In this document: piece after piece, positions 38,631-52,140 of the stretch
Layout: each line of letters opens with the position of its first letter
Position numbering within the stretch: the stretch's first letter is position 1
NCBI GenBank assembly: GCA_035582835.1
Contig: JAYKAV010002308.1
Coordinates: forward strand, 229,684-293,683
DNA: 64,000 bases
Source of the DNA: Phoebastria nigripes
Lineage: Eukaryota > Chordata > Aves > Procellariiformes > Diomedeidae
Direction of reading: 5' to 3'
Translations under genes and position numbers: made by a program
The notes under the pieces: model-generated
The model's database searches: none
The model's input: only the letters and a program-made list of their open reading frames with translations
Told to the model about the DNA's origin: nothing

Positions 38631-41600
38631 CGCCAGACAAATAACTTATCTCTCTTCCTACTCTCTGTATTGATAAAATCCATAGAGGATTTAATCCATC
38701 CAAGTGTGCTTCTCCATGTTATTCATCTCAACTGTGCACTCAGAAAGTTCAAATATTTAAATTGGTTTAAAGTCAGAATATTAATGGCTGTTCTTAGAAA
38801 TTCAATAAGTTACATTTTCCCAGTTGATGGATACTGTCACAAATGGCTACTGCAGAAGTGTACATAGTTAATTACTTTGCAACAATTAGGATCTTAGTCC
38901 AAGACTTTTACTAGTATGTGTAAAGAGAAGCACTGAAGCACTCTCAGCTCCTGATTGCTGAAGGAGCATGCTAACGATCCTAGCTGATAAACCTTAAAGC
39001 AGCTCATGACAAGCAGTATTGTGTATCACCTAGGCGCAAGATCTGGGAGAGTTCAGGTTACCCCCCTGCACAGGACACAGGATTTGGTGTTTCCTCTTAA
39101 AATATCAGTCCTGGTGAAAGAGAGGACTGCCAAGGAGAAATACAGCTTCTCTCCAAAGGTGCAGGTTTTCAATTAAAAATACAGAAAGAGAAACCACACA
39201 AAACTTACAAAGAGAATTCAGCAGGCAAGGAAACAAGCCCTGTGCAACGTTACACTGCAACTAGCCACCTCCTCTTAGTGCAAAGCCAGAACATATGCTT
39301 CATTTCAAGCCTGTTTTTAAAATACACCCCTAATTATGAAATCATTACCAGAAACCTGCATGATAAGGAAAGAAGAATTATTATATTAACCTGGGGTCTT
39401 CAGTGCACTTGGAGGCATCACGAAGCAGCTCTCCTGCAGTCACAGCCTGCACACTCCCTCTTTTCTCTCATCCAGTGAGTCACTTCTTCCCTTTAATCTC
39501 CCATTAAAATCCTTTCTATCCTCTTCAGTTTATGACTCTGTTGCTGCAAGGTGGTTTGTGGCACTCGGTATGGCTAATCCTTGGGATCGCATCGTATTGT
39601 GAACAGAATAATTGAAAACAGCTTGAAGCAGTTGTAGTGAGGCACACAAATCAATGACAGATAATCATTTAAGCACAAACCAAAACAGACATTTACATGG
39701 AAAACAATCATGGCCTTGGAGTTACACCCCGTTCTTGCCATGCAAAATCTTTCATGGATTTGGCAGAGTATCCTCGGAAGTTAAACCCTGGTGCCAGTGT
39801 GGCCATGCCCTTGAGACAGCACTGGCAAACCCCTGCCGCAAACCTGAGCTCAGCTGTAAATAGGTTTGCCTTAAAGGCCATACAGCTTTGGGTGAAATAA
39901 AACCCCACTGCCCCCTGAGCTGTGTGAGAGAGTCATGGTCNGAGATGAGCAGTCCGGAGCTGTGCAAAGCCACACAGCAGAGGTGAGCATGGGGCTGTGT
40001 CCCCCCTTTTGGGGTGCTGCTCCCATCCCAAGTCCCCGCCAAGGGAGGTGGGTCATGCTCAGGTGCACTGCACTGTGTACGGAAGTGCAACAATAATAAA
40101 GAAAAACTCCCAAAGTGGACTGTTTCCTGACTCAATAGTGCAGATGGGAGCACATATTTGCCTGTCATTTTCTGATGACAATCGTATTTATACCAGCTGG
40201 TTAAAATGTTTTAATAAATGATTACCTGATGAGAACACTTTCTCATGGCTACGGTGCTGGGGTTTGGTCATTTTTGCCACGATCCAAATAACCATTCAAA
40301 TTAAAAAGCAGAACGAAACCAATAAAATGACAATTTTAGATCTTTCTGAGCATCTTTAGAAAGGCACCTGGAAACTTAAATCCCAGCTCACCTCAAGTGG
40401 TAAGTTGAAGAAAATGTGTTGGGGATGTCATATGCTGTCTGTTGTTTGTCCTGGGGGTCTGGAAGAGCTGAGCCTCCACCCCTGTCCAAGGGCCCATTCC
40501 ATAGCCAGGCGAGTGAGCAAGNGCTGTTACGTGTGTGGCTCCCCTAGCTCTGAATTTCTCTGGGTGAATTTCTCTACAACCATCCAGTTTAGAGATGTCA
40601 GAAAATCCAGAGTGAATTCCCCTCTGCTTCTGTGTGAGGCTGGGGGTTACGGCTTCCCCAGCACGCCCCTGCCCCCTCACTGCTCTCATGGCTCCAGTGC
40701 CTCTGCCAGCCTGCTGCTGGTGTGATGCCCATGCACACACAGAAACCAGCCAAAAAGGGCTGGCGATCTAGTAAGTTTTTATTATTTATATCTACTTATA
40801 AGCAGGTGAGTGGGACCTTTTTCCTATTATTTTGCCTTTTGCTTTAAAAACATCAACATCTTCGCCGGAGAAGTTTCAAAAGTTTAGTTGCCAATTTTCC
40901 TTCCACTTTCTGTGACTCTGGTGAAAGGGTATTATTTATCAAACTAAGTGTATATTATAATCTTTGCAAAATGGTAAAGATCAAAGACTACCTTGCATCA
41001 AGCAGAATTACAGTGCCATAACATTTTATCTTGTTACAGCTGATATCAATCATGGTGTGACAGCAAGATACTGAGAAGGGTTTTTCAGTCAGTATCACTG
41101 ATGTGCTGCAACATCTGAAATACAGCAGCCAGCTAGCATGTGCTCTGGGTGTGAAAGGGAGAAACCAGCAGCATAAGTAAGTGCCTTTGGTATCCATGTC
41201 ATTAAGTATGGCCATTTGGCAGTGAAACACATGCACATGACTTTAATTCTGCCTGCGGCTGTTGCATCCTCATAAGGGAAGAGATAAAAGCCTCTACGAG
41301 AAGAGAGGGCTTGATTTCAGGTGACAGTGGTGACATTTTCAGCAATGACCCCCAAGTGCAGCAGAGTCTGCCATATGACACTCCTGCCCCAAAGGCACGT
41401 GCATCGTCCTCCTCTCACTGGGAAGAGGCGGGAATCTGGATGAGCAGCCGGGGCTGCCCAGCACTGGGCGGTGAGGCAGCAACCCGGCTGCACCCCCAAC
41501 CGTGGCTGGCTCCACACGCGGTGCCGCTGCCAGCACAAGTGTTCTGCAGCTCTCCTGCGCCAGCCACGAGCCAGTTGCTCTCTTCCCACAACTCGCAGTC

Positions 41601-44600
41601 GTATCTCTGTTTAATTTAGGCTTGAGAGTTTTTTCACCATGGCCACAGACAGGCTAAGGAAAAGAATGAGATTTCTGCTGCTCCTCCCCAGGACCCTGCC
41701 AGGCCTGCTGAGTTTTACAGCTCCAGCACTTAAAGTACTGCATGCACTGTGTCCCCCAGACTTATGTCTGGGAACATCTGGTGGAGAACAGAAAGGAAAG
41801 GGGAATTATAAGAGATCTGTTCTCATACATATCCCTTCCAGCAGGGGTGCATCCCTCCTCTGCATGTCTGGAACCAGCCCTATTTCTTCTTGCGATACAC
41901 ACAAGTCCAACAGCAGCATCTTTCCATGCTGTGCTCACAGGCTGTGCTTCTGCAAAGTGCCACCGGAGCTCCCAGCCTGTGGAGGCCCCAGAGACCCTGC
42001 AGCAGGAGCCTGCACCAGTGGGGCACGCTCAGGCCTCCGGCTGCACCCCCAAACGCAGCCCGCAGTCAGCCAGCGTGAGCAGGAGTGGCCGGGACCAGCC
42101 TGCTGAGCCGGCGCACCACTGCACACACGCAGGAGCCCTGGGGCTCCAGGCAGACGGAGGCCGTAGTTGTCTCGAGCAGTATCGCTTCTGGTCATGACTG
42201 GAGCACTTTGCTTTCTGTTTTTGGGTTATATTAACATTGTAATTTCATAACAGGCAACTTCACTTCAAACGGTCCTGTAATTGTTTCTCAGAGACTTCAA
42301 TCCGGAGAGGGAACCCTTTCAACATAGCAAAGAGGAGAAGAAGAAACAAAGCAAATGCAGTTGGAAAGTACAAGGGTTTGACAATTTTAAACATCTTGGG
42401 TTTTCAGGATTCTCCTGCTATTTGAACAGAAAACAGCATTGTTCTAGACAAAGTGCCCATCTTCAATTTTTCAGTCTCTTTTCCCTGTGTTGTTGAGAGC
42501 CACACAATGTACTTCCCCACCAGTTACTAAAATGCTTCTAAAAACTTGAAGAATTATTTGAAAAAGGGCATTCCTATTCCTTATGCATAAAACATGATGC
42601 ATATTCATATAAAACATTTAGAAAAATTTGTACCAGTTATAATTAGCATGTTTTGTGCATCTATTTTCTTTGCTATTAAATAACAAATTTGTGGTAACCA
42701 TAGCAACTGGAACATCACATGGTACTGGTGCTATTTTGGGGATAACATAAGTACCTTTCTTAAAGAAGCATTCACACCTCTAAGCTACGAATTTTAATAA
42801 TTTTCACGATAAAATATCTGTTGGGTAGATTGTATTCATCCCTCACTATAAAGTTGATTTCATGTGGAATGCACTACCTTGTTTTGCAGTGCCTATGACC
42901 ACTTAAAAGCACTAATGAGTCCTCTTGTTTTGCAAAAAGGCAAGAGACTTAAGAAAGGCAAAAAAGAAGCTATATGACATATTAGTGGAACTTGCATTGA
43001 GGGGAAAAGTACAATAAAATGAAGGATTTCTGTTATTGTTTCTAGGGAAGGAGCTAACATTGGTCATGTAGCTCTTCATGCTTGAATGGAGAAAAGCAGA
43101 AGGAAAGAGATGCTTTCATCTTGGACTGGTATAGCTCCTACTGGAATAAGCAAGAGGTGTTGCGTTAGCTCTGCTAGAAGCTGGGAGGGGTCCTTGGGGA
43201 CCTTATATGGGAACTCCTGATCAGAAGAGACCAGCTGAGCCAATGAAGCCAATTCCCTGCCACTGCAGTCAAGTGTGTTTGTCTACAGAATATTCACTGT
43301 ACACAACAACACATGCCACGGGCCTTCCAACATATCTCAGAGCCTTATAGCTAATGAGATAAAGAGCAAGAGACCAAATGCCACAACAGTAATGATCCAC
43401 TAAAAGAGATTAGGTGGCAACAAGGTCAGTATCCATGTGCTAGGCTCCGACTAGGGCAGGGATTCTCTTAAATAAAATTTGCTGGAGTGCCACGTTACAG
43501 ATAAGAACAAAATGCCTCAAGAACCCCTGTCAATGTTGTGATGAATTGAGGAAAAATGGAAAAATGTGGAAGAAATTCCCTTCAGCCTCTGAAATTGGTA
43601 ATTCAGTTAATCGTGAGCATGTAAGTAGGATGAACCAAACAGGAACCCATGAGAAATGAATGCTATTAAAAATATCCTGCCCACACTGACATACTAATGA
43701 AAAATGCTGGTTGACATGATTAATTGTTTTATCATGAAAGTGTCTGTATAGATGAAACCCACCCTGAGCTATCAGGATGGTGTTATCCATCTCCCAGACC
43801 AGAGGTAATGAGGGATCATTCACCCTGGGTGGCTCCTACACAGGTGATTTGGGTTAATACACGTACTGAAGAGGCCATTAGGCTGGGAAATGACTCAGAC
43901 CAAGTTTGCCTGCCAAGGTGGAGTTTGGAGCAGAGGAATTTTGCCAGAAGGTGAAGAAAGGCGCTGGGGTTGATGAGAAGGACCGTGAATCTGAGCTGTA
44001 AGAAGACACAGTAGGTATGTGCAAAAGATGAGGGTTCGTGGGGGTTGCAGGGCCAGCTGGGGCCATGCCAGCAAAAGGGTGTGATGCTCAGGAAGCACCT
44101 CGGACCTGAGGCCGGAGCCCCTGGTGCAGGTGAGGGCCCATCAAGGTGCGGGCTGGCTCATGGCAAATTGCAGGGAGTAAAACTTAATGAGAATTTTAAT
44201 TTTATAAGCTCACCTAGGCCAAACCTTGCAAATCTGAGCCAGACTGTGGGAATTAGCCTGAGTAAAGATTCACAAAGTGATGCTTTGCCTCTGCCTCCAT
44301 TCTGTTCTGCCTTCCTCCCGTTTTCCCCCATTCAGGTGTATCATTGGGAACTTTTTTGTAAAAGTTCATCTTTACTTACCGCTAATTTTTTTTAGAACAA
44401 CTTTTCTAGGAGAAAGCTTATTTCAGCTTTTCTGTTTTAGAAAAGTAGCTTTTTCTTATTATAACTATAAATTGTCAAAATGCTCTCTTTCAGCCATTTT
44501 GAAATGAAGGATTTTGTTTCAAAAAGTGTTATGGTAAACAAATAGATTAAAAAAAAAATTAAAGCAAACATTCTGATATCTCAAAAATGGAAAGTTTTTA

Positions 44601-47120
44601 TTAGCTTCAATTGACCCTTAGTTGTTTTTTTATGTTTGATCTGCCTAAAAATAAATAATCCGACATGGAGAAATCCTTTTTCACCCCTCTCTTGCCGAGT
44701 CTTCGGGGACTTGCAGTGCTTGCTTCAGGGAGGCCCTGGCAGGATATCCTGTGTGGAGGCTGCCTGAGAGAAGAGGCTGTCATGGTCCCTACCACGCTCA
44801 CTCCATGCATTGCATTATTGATCCTTTTGGACTTACCTGCTTCATTCTCCCTTGCTGCAGCTCCTGCTGTGCTACATGCTTCTCTGCCCACTGCCTGCCC
44901 CCTCCACCGGTGGTTGGTGCATCTCTTCCCTTTACCTGTGCTGTGGAGAGGGACTGGTCCTCGGCTCGGTTGAGGGCAACTCCGCTCCAGCCCTTCCCTC
45001 ACCTTCCAGTCTTGTTCTCCTCCAAATACCCCCTTCTTAAGAAAAATCTTGGGAAAAGGTCTAATGAGGCAGCAGCACGGCATTTCAGCTGAACACATAT
45101 GCTTCCAGGAGCCCTGAGGNGTGAAGCAAAAGTAAACCCATTAGAGGCAAAAAGGGAAAGTTGCACAGTATGCTTTTTTCTTTCCTTGATCCATGCTGTG
45201 AAATGGGAACTTCCCATTCTACTTTCTGTTTGGAGGGGAAGAGAAGAAAAGAAAAAGATTTGGAATATGCTGGCAAGTGATAAAATGCAAAGTAGTTCTT
45301 TTTCTTATATAGTAAATAAATGACTTTCTGCCTTGCCTTTTGTTAAAGCTCTTAATCCAGCCTGTAAATAGGGACTTTCCCTTTGGACTGACTGTTTGGA
45401 TATAAGACTTAGAGCTGATCTGAAGTTATGGGATCAGAAAATAGAAGATATATATCAAAGAGAATGATACATATGCCTATACTAGTGAACTTTTGCTTGT
45501 AGCACTCCTCGTATACTGTATGTAAATGTTTGCAAGTACAGAGTGCACTTCATTTTACTGCAGACCTAAGCTAAGACACCCACTTGAGAAGCCTGCCTGT
45601 TTGATCCCCGGGGGGCAGCCTGCCTGCCTTCGGGCAAAGCACAGATCCTCGGCAATAAAGCAGAACGCGAGAGGTAATTTTGTTGCACAGCCTGACTTGG
45701 GTTTACTAAATGCTGGAAGAACGCGGCATTTAAGGATGCTGGAAGTGGAGATTCATGCTCCCAGATCTCAGAAATGGCAGTAGTTCACCTGACTGAGCAG
45801 AAAACCCAGGAAAACAGGGACTCGGGATAGAATGAACGCTTAGTTAAAAAACAGATGATCTTCAAAGAAAAACTGTATTTCACATTTGTGAAAGAACTTT
45901 TTACCCTACTTGTTATGCTACCCAAACTTTTACAATGAAGCTGTAGGCCTTCTGGCCGTTTCCTCAGGGCTGTGCCATGGCTTTCTGTGAGCACAGCCAT
46001 GGCAATGCATTGTTCTTCTTGTGTTTGGAAACCCTCCAACTCGTATTCAGCTGCCATGGAAAAAATCCTGAAAATTCAGACTTGTCTTGTTTCCAAGGAC
46101 ACCTCTGACCCAGGCAATGTATTCTAAAATCCTTAATCATTTTCTACTTACTGAAAGTCCTCACTGACTGAATAGGAATTTTTTCCAAGTCAGAAATTGA
46201 GAGAGATGAGATTTCTATTGTGCTTCTTAAAGATTAGCATAAAAATATATTGAGAATAGAAATATAAAATATGATGTATATATTTTGTTTTTATTTTAAA
46301 ATGCATAAATGAGTCGCCTTCCATTTTATATTTAGGAACATTTGGATGCCATTTGATGCTATTTATATTTTCCAGGGCAGATTAATTTTTTGAATAGGTG
46401 CTACTATGACTATATTTTAGAAGACACTTGAAGCAATATAAAGAGGTAAACCTCCAACCAGCACCATCAAGTTAATTTGAAAAAGTTGCTCAGACTAGAG
46501 AGCTCTGAAAACAAACTTGGTTTCTTCCATTTCTTGCATTAATCTTGTGTAAACCAAGTGGAACTTTACAGATCAATAATTAGACCAAGGAAAAAAAATA
46601 CCTAAACAAAATATCTCTTCTAGTGCCCAGATCTGCTTTACACATCAGCAGAAGTAAAGATCAATATTTGTGAAAGTTGTTGGCCTGAGCACATTTTCTT
46701 CCCCATTGAAAATACTCTGTGAGTAAAGCAGGAAATGTTTAGAGGAGGCAGTGCAGGATCTGCCCCCTGTTCCCAGAGTCTGAGGCCATCAGCACAGAGA
46801 TAGTTGCTTGTAACGATCCCAGCTCTTCCACTGAACGGTATGAACAATGGACTGACATCCGTGTGCATACTCCCTTTTTCTTTAAAATAGTCTTTATCAC
46901 CATTGTACACTCTTCTAAACTGTATAGGTGAGTTTTTCTGTACTGCTACTGTGTTTTGTTTTCTTCTCAAAGTAAACCCGGTATCTGTCAAAACCACAAG
47001 TTACGTTATGAGCATTTAAAATGGCTGTTAGTGTTTGTATTAATACATTTATCCCTGATCAGCTGAAAGCTGTGAGAAGTTTGCTTTGAATTCATCCCTA
47101 AGATATGGTGGTGGTGCAGT

Positions 47121-47896
47121 CGACACGCCTCAGGGACGGGATGCCATCCAGAGGGACCTGGACAAGCTCAAGAAGTGGGCCCGTGTGAACCTCATGAGGT
47201 TCAACAAGGCCAAGTGCAAGGTCCTGCACCTGGGTTGGGGCAACCCCTGGTATCAATACAGGCTGGAGGATGAAGGGATTGAGAGCAGCCCTGCCAAGAA
47301 GGACTTGGGGGGACTGGTGGATGAAAAGCTGGACATGAGCCAGCAATGTGCACTCGCAGCCCAGAAGGCCAACCATACCCTGGGCTGCATCAAAAGAAGT
47401 GTGGCCAGCAGGTCGAGGGAGGGGATTCTGCCCCTCTGCTCTGCTCTGCTCTGGTGAGACCCCACCTGCAGTACTGCGTCCAGCTCTGGAGCCCTCAGCA
47501 TAAGAAAGACACGGACCTGTTGGAGCGGGTCCAGAGGAGGGCCACAAAAATGATCAGGGGGATGGAACGCCTCTCCTATGAAGAAAGGCTGAGAGAGTTG
47601 GGGTTGTTCAGCCTGGAGAAGAGAAGGCTTTGGGGAGACCTTACTGCAGCCTTTCAGTACTTAAAGGGGGCTTATAAGAAAGATGGCGGCAAACTTTTTA
47701 GCAGGGCCTGTTGCGACAGGACAAGGGGGAATGGTTTTAAACTAAAAGAGGGTAGATTCAGACTAGATATGAGGAAGAAATTTTTTATGCTGAGGGTGGT
47801 GAAACACTGGAACAGGTTGCCCAGGGAGGTGGTAGATGCCCCATCCCTGGAAACACTCAATGTCAGGTTGGATGGGGCTCTGAGCAACCTGATCTA
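47121..47896 (+). pseudogene. CR1 reverse-transcriptase C-terminal ORF, frameshifted
   Basis: The remnant coding part of the CR1 copy lies in two overlapping frames. The upstream frame ends at a stop at 47,455-47,457. The downstream frame runs to a stop at 47,895-47,897. The break coincides with four tandem CTCTG units (47,434-47,453). A change of one 5-base unit would account for the shift, so replication slippage in that pentamer is the likely cause. The endonuclease domain and the catalytic RT motifs are missing because of 5' truncation, so no activity is expected. Its only likely role is as a neutral insertion. Confidence 0.85.
47434..47453 (+). repeat. (CTCTG)4 pentamer run inside CR1
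   Basis: Four perfect CTCTG units sit exactly where the CR1 reverse-transcriptase frame changes. Because 5 is not a multiple of 3, gain of one unit produces the observed frameshift. Confidence 0.9.
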
Positions 47897-47994
47897 GTTG
47901 AAGATGTCCCTGCCCATGGCAGGGGGGGTTGGACTAGATGACCCTTAAAGGTCCCTTCCAACCCAAACTATTCTATGATTCTATTCTATATCTT

Positions 47995-50900
47995 TGTAAA
48001 TACCAGGAGAGGGGATGTTTTAATTCTACTACACAAATACGCAGCAGCCACTTATTCTTTTTTTCTCTGTGCTTTAAGCAGTACAACCACTTGAATACCT
48101 CTACTTCAAATATGAAGTCATAATATTTAAAACATTTGGAATAAATACTTTATTTGACTTCAGTATCAGTATGACAATTACTAAAAGGTGTGTCCTTCAT
48201 TGCCTGTTTCAAAATTATACTGAAAGGCCTTCATTTAAATAGAATTAATTCTCAACTAAGTTAACTAATAAACAGGAACATCAGGTGATGGCATGGCACC
48301 ACCCCAGTTGCTAATGCAAAATGGTGAGCGAGCAGTGAAAGGTTAGCCCTGGAACTGGGGCCTGCAAATGCAAACTTGCTTTTCATATTGATTGTGTTTT
48401 CCGGTGGGCTTCAGGTCAGGTGCTGAGACCTCGGGGCTCGCTCTGTCCGCAGCTGTCTCACTGTTTTCTTAGCTTACCTTGAGCAAGTTCTGCAATGTTT
48501 CTGTATTGTTCCTTCAAGGATAAAATAAGTCTAATGTTTATCAGTGTTGCAAAGGCATCAATGCCTCCGAAAAGGTCTTTGGCATTCCCTATGAGGAAGA
48601 TGCTATGCACAATAGAAGACGTACAGTGTATGTATATAAAAATATAATCTCAAGGGTTAATGTTTCTCTGCAGGATATTTATTTTTACCTATTATTAAAT
48701 CCATTGTGAATTAATGCTTTTGCTTAGGTTAAAATGGTTTTACAGCCAAAAAAAGAGAAGATATAGGCACCTGTTTAGAGAGAGGAGCCACGTAGAACTA
48801 TGTGTTTTACCAAAAGCATTTGTTGATACAGAACAGATCAATGTGTAACTGCATAATAAGGTGGAGAAAAGATGAGTTTAAATGTTCAAATACATATACT
48901 AATTAGAAAGGACATGTACATCCATGTATAGAGAACCTGACAGTGAGAAAATGACAGAGATTCAGCACTACAGTGAATTATAAATGTCAAATTACAAGGA
49001 TGCATGTAAAAAAAGCTTGTAACTGTTAGGAACCAGACTCTGTATTCATGTGAAAGCTGTTGCCTTTATCATCTTCTTAAATCCCTCTAAGGTGTTCTGT
49101 CATTCACTGTCAAATTTTCTACGTAAGATAATAAGACATATGTCACACAAGTGTCCAAAACTGCTTCTCTGCCATTGCCAGGACACACCAATATATTTTG
49201 GGGTTTTTTTTAAGCAACAAGAATATTAAGCAGGAAATCTGCTTAAGTATTAGCAGTCAGTTACAGAATGTTTCTTCCCCTCAGATGTGATAAAATCTAA
49301 CACATGATGCCCAAAAGGTAGGGGAAAAGGGAACCAGCAATATGTGTTCAGACTTGGCTGTGGACTCAATAGGTTGTCAGAGAGCCATAGGATGCACAAT
49401 AAAAATGGATGCTAACTAAATTTCGATGTGCAAGAGCATGTGTTTAATTTGCAAGATGTTTTGTTTAATTAAAAGGTAAATACCATTTATAATTCTTCTC
49501 ACAGACTGAGAGCAGCAACAATACCTACAGAGCTCTTGAGCTGTCTGAAGAACTTCTTTGATGCATCTGATCCATGGGGTAGGTACATTTAAATGAGAAC
49601 TGTTCACTACTTTATTAAGGATATTTTTGTTTTTACACAATATTTGTTATTGCTTCTAAAAATTTCTAAACATCAGTTGCAGGATGTTAGCTGCATGAAG
49701 CATGTAAAATATTCTGTCATGGAAGTGTGGTGAAAATCCCTCCCCAGATATAATTGACTCAGAGAGACGACATTTGCCCTGGTGCAGAAGACTTGCATCA
49801 AGCCAAGACATCACGTAAATATGAAGGCATAAAACCTGTCTGCACAAGCCATGTTCAGACCCCTCTGCATGCAGGGCAAACAGAACTGCTGCCGAAGCAA
49901 TCGTGTCTTTTTTGAGGCTTGCTTTTCTTAGCTGTATCCTCTCCTTCCATACAACCCCCCAAGCTTGCAGAGCTTACAGTTCCTTTTCATTTCCTTTAAG
50001 CTCCTGAGAGTCAACACCCTGTTAGAGTTTATGGCCCCATGCTTTTCTTAGGGCTGCTGTGGCTCCTTCAGCAGAACCCATCATCTGACCAGGCTCCTCC
50101 TCGCTCCCCACAGGCTGAGGTGAGTCTGTGGCTGTGCCCATGGCAGGAGCTCTCCAGAGGCATCACATGTTTGGCAGAGCAGCTGAAGCCAAGAGAGGAG
50201 CAACAGTATGAAATGGAAAGGCAGCACCAGTGCAGTGATGGGTATTGTGCATGGTCACGTCACCCTACTGCATCTACACAGTCGTGCTCTGAAACCCAAG
50301 CACCTTCTGCCAGCGGCACTTATTGGCTACAACTGCTGATAGAAAAGTGTAGGGGAACTGCCTGGCTCTGAGAGATGGCTACCTTTCCTACAGCGGTCTT
50401 TAGGGGCAGCATCTCCAGGTCAGCTTTTCCAGTGGGGACCCCAGCAGCTCTCATTTTGTTAGGTTGTTTTTACACGAGAAGAATGGCTGGGAAGAGGCGC
50501 AGGCTGCTGACACCCAGCTCTCTAATATGCTGAAGTTGGATCCTGTTCTGCTCAGAGGGTCTGATGATATCAGCCTCCAGAGAATCAGTGTCTGACACTC
50601 CCAGTCTGTTGTTCATATTGGTTTGGTCTCAGCTGAGCTATTTCTAACAATGAAGAACATATCAGAGAGAGTTACAATTTGCTGTAATCATATTTTTCCA
50701 GTTTTTCTCTGTGATAATTACTCCCATAAATATCATTGCTTCACCTCAGCTCAACAGAGTGCTCTCTATTTCTGTGCTCAGTCTCAACCTTCTACACTCG
50801 GATTGCTGGGGAAGGACAATGATAGTATTTGTTATTACCAGGACCACTCCAGCTATGGGGCTGTCAGGGCTTCCAGTTTTAGTCCAGTTTCTGTGCTATA

Positions 50901-51360
50901 TTAGCTGATCAAAAATTGCCATCTGAAGTGAAAACTGGCAAAGAAAAGGTGTTAAATTGTGCACGTGTTTAAATAATATATAATAATAAAGCGTTGACTT
51001 GGTCTTCAACCAGGCAAACACTTGAAAACCGGAAGTCAGGATGCAGCTTTGCTGTTAAATATCTCTGACTTTACTGCTGGCCCCCGAGTTTAGTTTAGTA
51101 ACAGAGAATGTTTTTAACATAATCAATGGGCTGCAGATCTTGGGAATTCCAGTTCCTACTGTGCTTACTGACTAACACCTTTTAGGATAGATCCTTAAAG
51201 TAGATTTTTTAAGAGTAGGGGCTATTTTTAACTGTCAGCCTAAGAGTCCCAGATGCATTTGGACTTCAGAGTGCCAGGCACCAGGAGTACCCCAAAAGGA
51301 GGCACTTGGTCTGAGAGCATATGATGCAAGCAGGTATATGGGAAGGAAAAAGAGGTGAGA
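47995..51360. other. Non-coding flank, no gene recognised
   Basis: AT-rich unique DNA with no supportable gene. Open frames such as the one at about 50.04-50.37 kb lack known motifs and splice pairs. No repeat family is recognisable by eye. Confidence 0.55.
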
Positions 51361-51365
51361 ACAGG

Positions 51366-51522
51366 AGTATTACTGTCCCCATTTTAAAATTGGTGAAATG
51401 TGGCAAAAGACTAAAGGACTCACCAGAGTTACCTGTTGCCTATGGCAGACCTGGCGTTCAAAGTGAAATCTCCAGATTTCTAATGTACCCTCTTAACTAC
51501 AAGGCCATTCTTCCCCTCCAGA
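51366..51522 (-). mobile_element. MIR-like SINE fragment (ancient)
   Basis: The + strand reads TATTACTGTCCCCATTTTAAA, then a degraded GTGAAATGTGGCAAAAGACT, then ACCTGGCGTTCAAAGTGAAATC. It closes with TACCCTCTTAACTACAAGGCC. This is the order of a complemented MIR: tatccccattt..., aaactgaggca..., gaacccaggtctcc, ctctaaccactaggcca. The last part corresponds to the tRNA-derived head, so this fragment spans more of the element than the other three MIR-like pieces. The element lies on the - strand and is highly diverged. Confidence 0.6.
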
Positions 51523-51774
51523 AGATGATATATAGGTATATAAATGTGCATTGATGTAATGCCAAGTTATAAACCACAAGCCTTTCAGAACTCATGTCCC
51601 TGATAGATTGCGAAAGAACTTGAAGTCAGGAGAATTGTGGTTTGTCTGACCTTATGCTAATCATTCTCCCTACTTGTGTCTTGGTCAAACTGAAAATGGA
51701 TAGGATAATGAACCCTTTTGAAAACCGTAATTTCTGGGTGTTGGTCACGACCCAGTTTTTATAAGTTGCTAGGA

Positions 51775-52140
51775 TATGGGGATAATCAGGGAAATGAAGA
51801 TTCTATCTTATGAGACAAGACTGAAAAGCTTGATTTAAACAAAAGAAATGATGAGAAGGAATATTAGTACACTGTGAGGGGAGTAAATATCAGAACTAAT
51901 TAAGTTCAAGGACAAAATTGGCATCTGAACAAATGGATATAAACGGGCCCCTAATAAATGTAGGCTGGAAATCTTAAGAAGCCGAGTTATGAGATTCTGG
52001 AACAGCTTTCCAAGGGGAATAGTAAGGCCAGAGAAAGTAAGTGCTTTTTAAATGGATCTCGATCAGTTTATGACTGGGTATCATGCCGGAGACAACCAGA
52101 GAGCTAGACTCTTGGGCCACACAAGTCCAGTGTTCCCAGC
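51775..52140 (+). mobile_element. Old CR1-like LINE relic
   Basis: The + strand shows ATGAGACAAGACTGAAAAGC, then GGCTGGAAATCTTAAGAAGCC, then AGATTCTGGAACAGCTTTCC, then GATCTCGATCAGTTTATGACT, and finally AGAGAGCTAGACTC. This follows the C-terminal reverse-transcriptase and 3' UTR order of CR1 elements ('e.rl..L', 'fr...r....gf.l...RF', 'vr.WN.LP', 'l..fk..ld'). Here that order survives only as a nucleotide echo with many stops. It lies in the same orientation as the young CR1 at 47.1 kb, but it is so decayed that it must be much older. Confidence 0.6.

Larger units (their letters stand above)
34750..47090. other. Non-coding flank, one candidate exon, no complete gene recognised
   Basis: Apart from the exon-like segment at 37,447-37,569, nothing supports a gene. 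The block contains a perfect SOX-type palindrome at 36,278-36,290 and a GT/TA microsatellite at 38,609-38,630. GC-richer patches at 38.0-38.4, 41.3-42.2 and 44.7-45.0 kb yield overlapping open frames on both strands without motifs. The rest is AT-rich unique sequence. Confidence 0.5.
47100..47990 (+). mobile_element. CR1 LINE, 5'-truncated copy
   Basis: This is the 3' 0.9 kb of a CR1 non-LTR retrotransposon on the + strand. The coding part is the C-terminal end of the reverse-transcriptase ORF. The first frame carries D-L-D-K-L-K-K-W-A and K-C-K-V-L-H-L-G blocks. After a frame change near 47,434-47,453 the second frame carries [23 protein letters not shown] and [14 protein letters not shown]. 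All of these are typical of CR1. The 3' UTR reads GGTTGGACTAGATGACCCTT and AAAGGTCCCTTCCAACCC. It ends with the ATTCTATGATTCTATTCTAT tandem tail near 47,990. The copy is dead (truncated and frameshifted) but moderately young. It is the main evidence for an avian genome. Confidence 0.96.

Noticed and set aside
41639..42197. Two overlapping + strand frames of about 150 codons
   Set aside because: Both are low in recognisable features, with an antisense frame also open. No signal for exon boundaries.
47098..47547. 149-codon - strand frame
   Set aside because: It is the antisense shadow of the CR1 reverse-transcriptase remnant.
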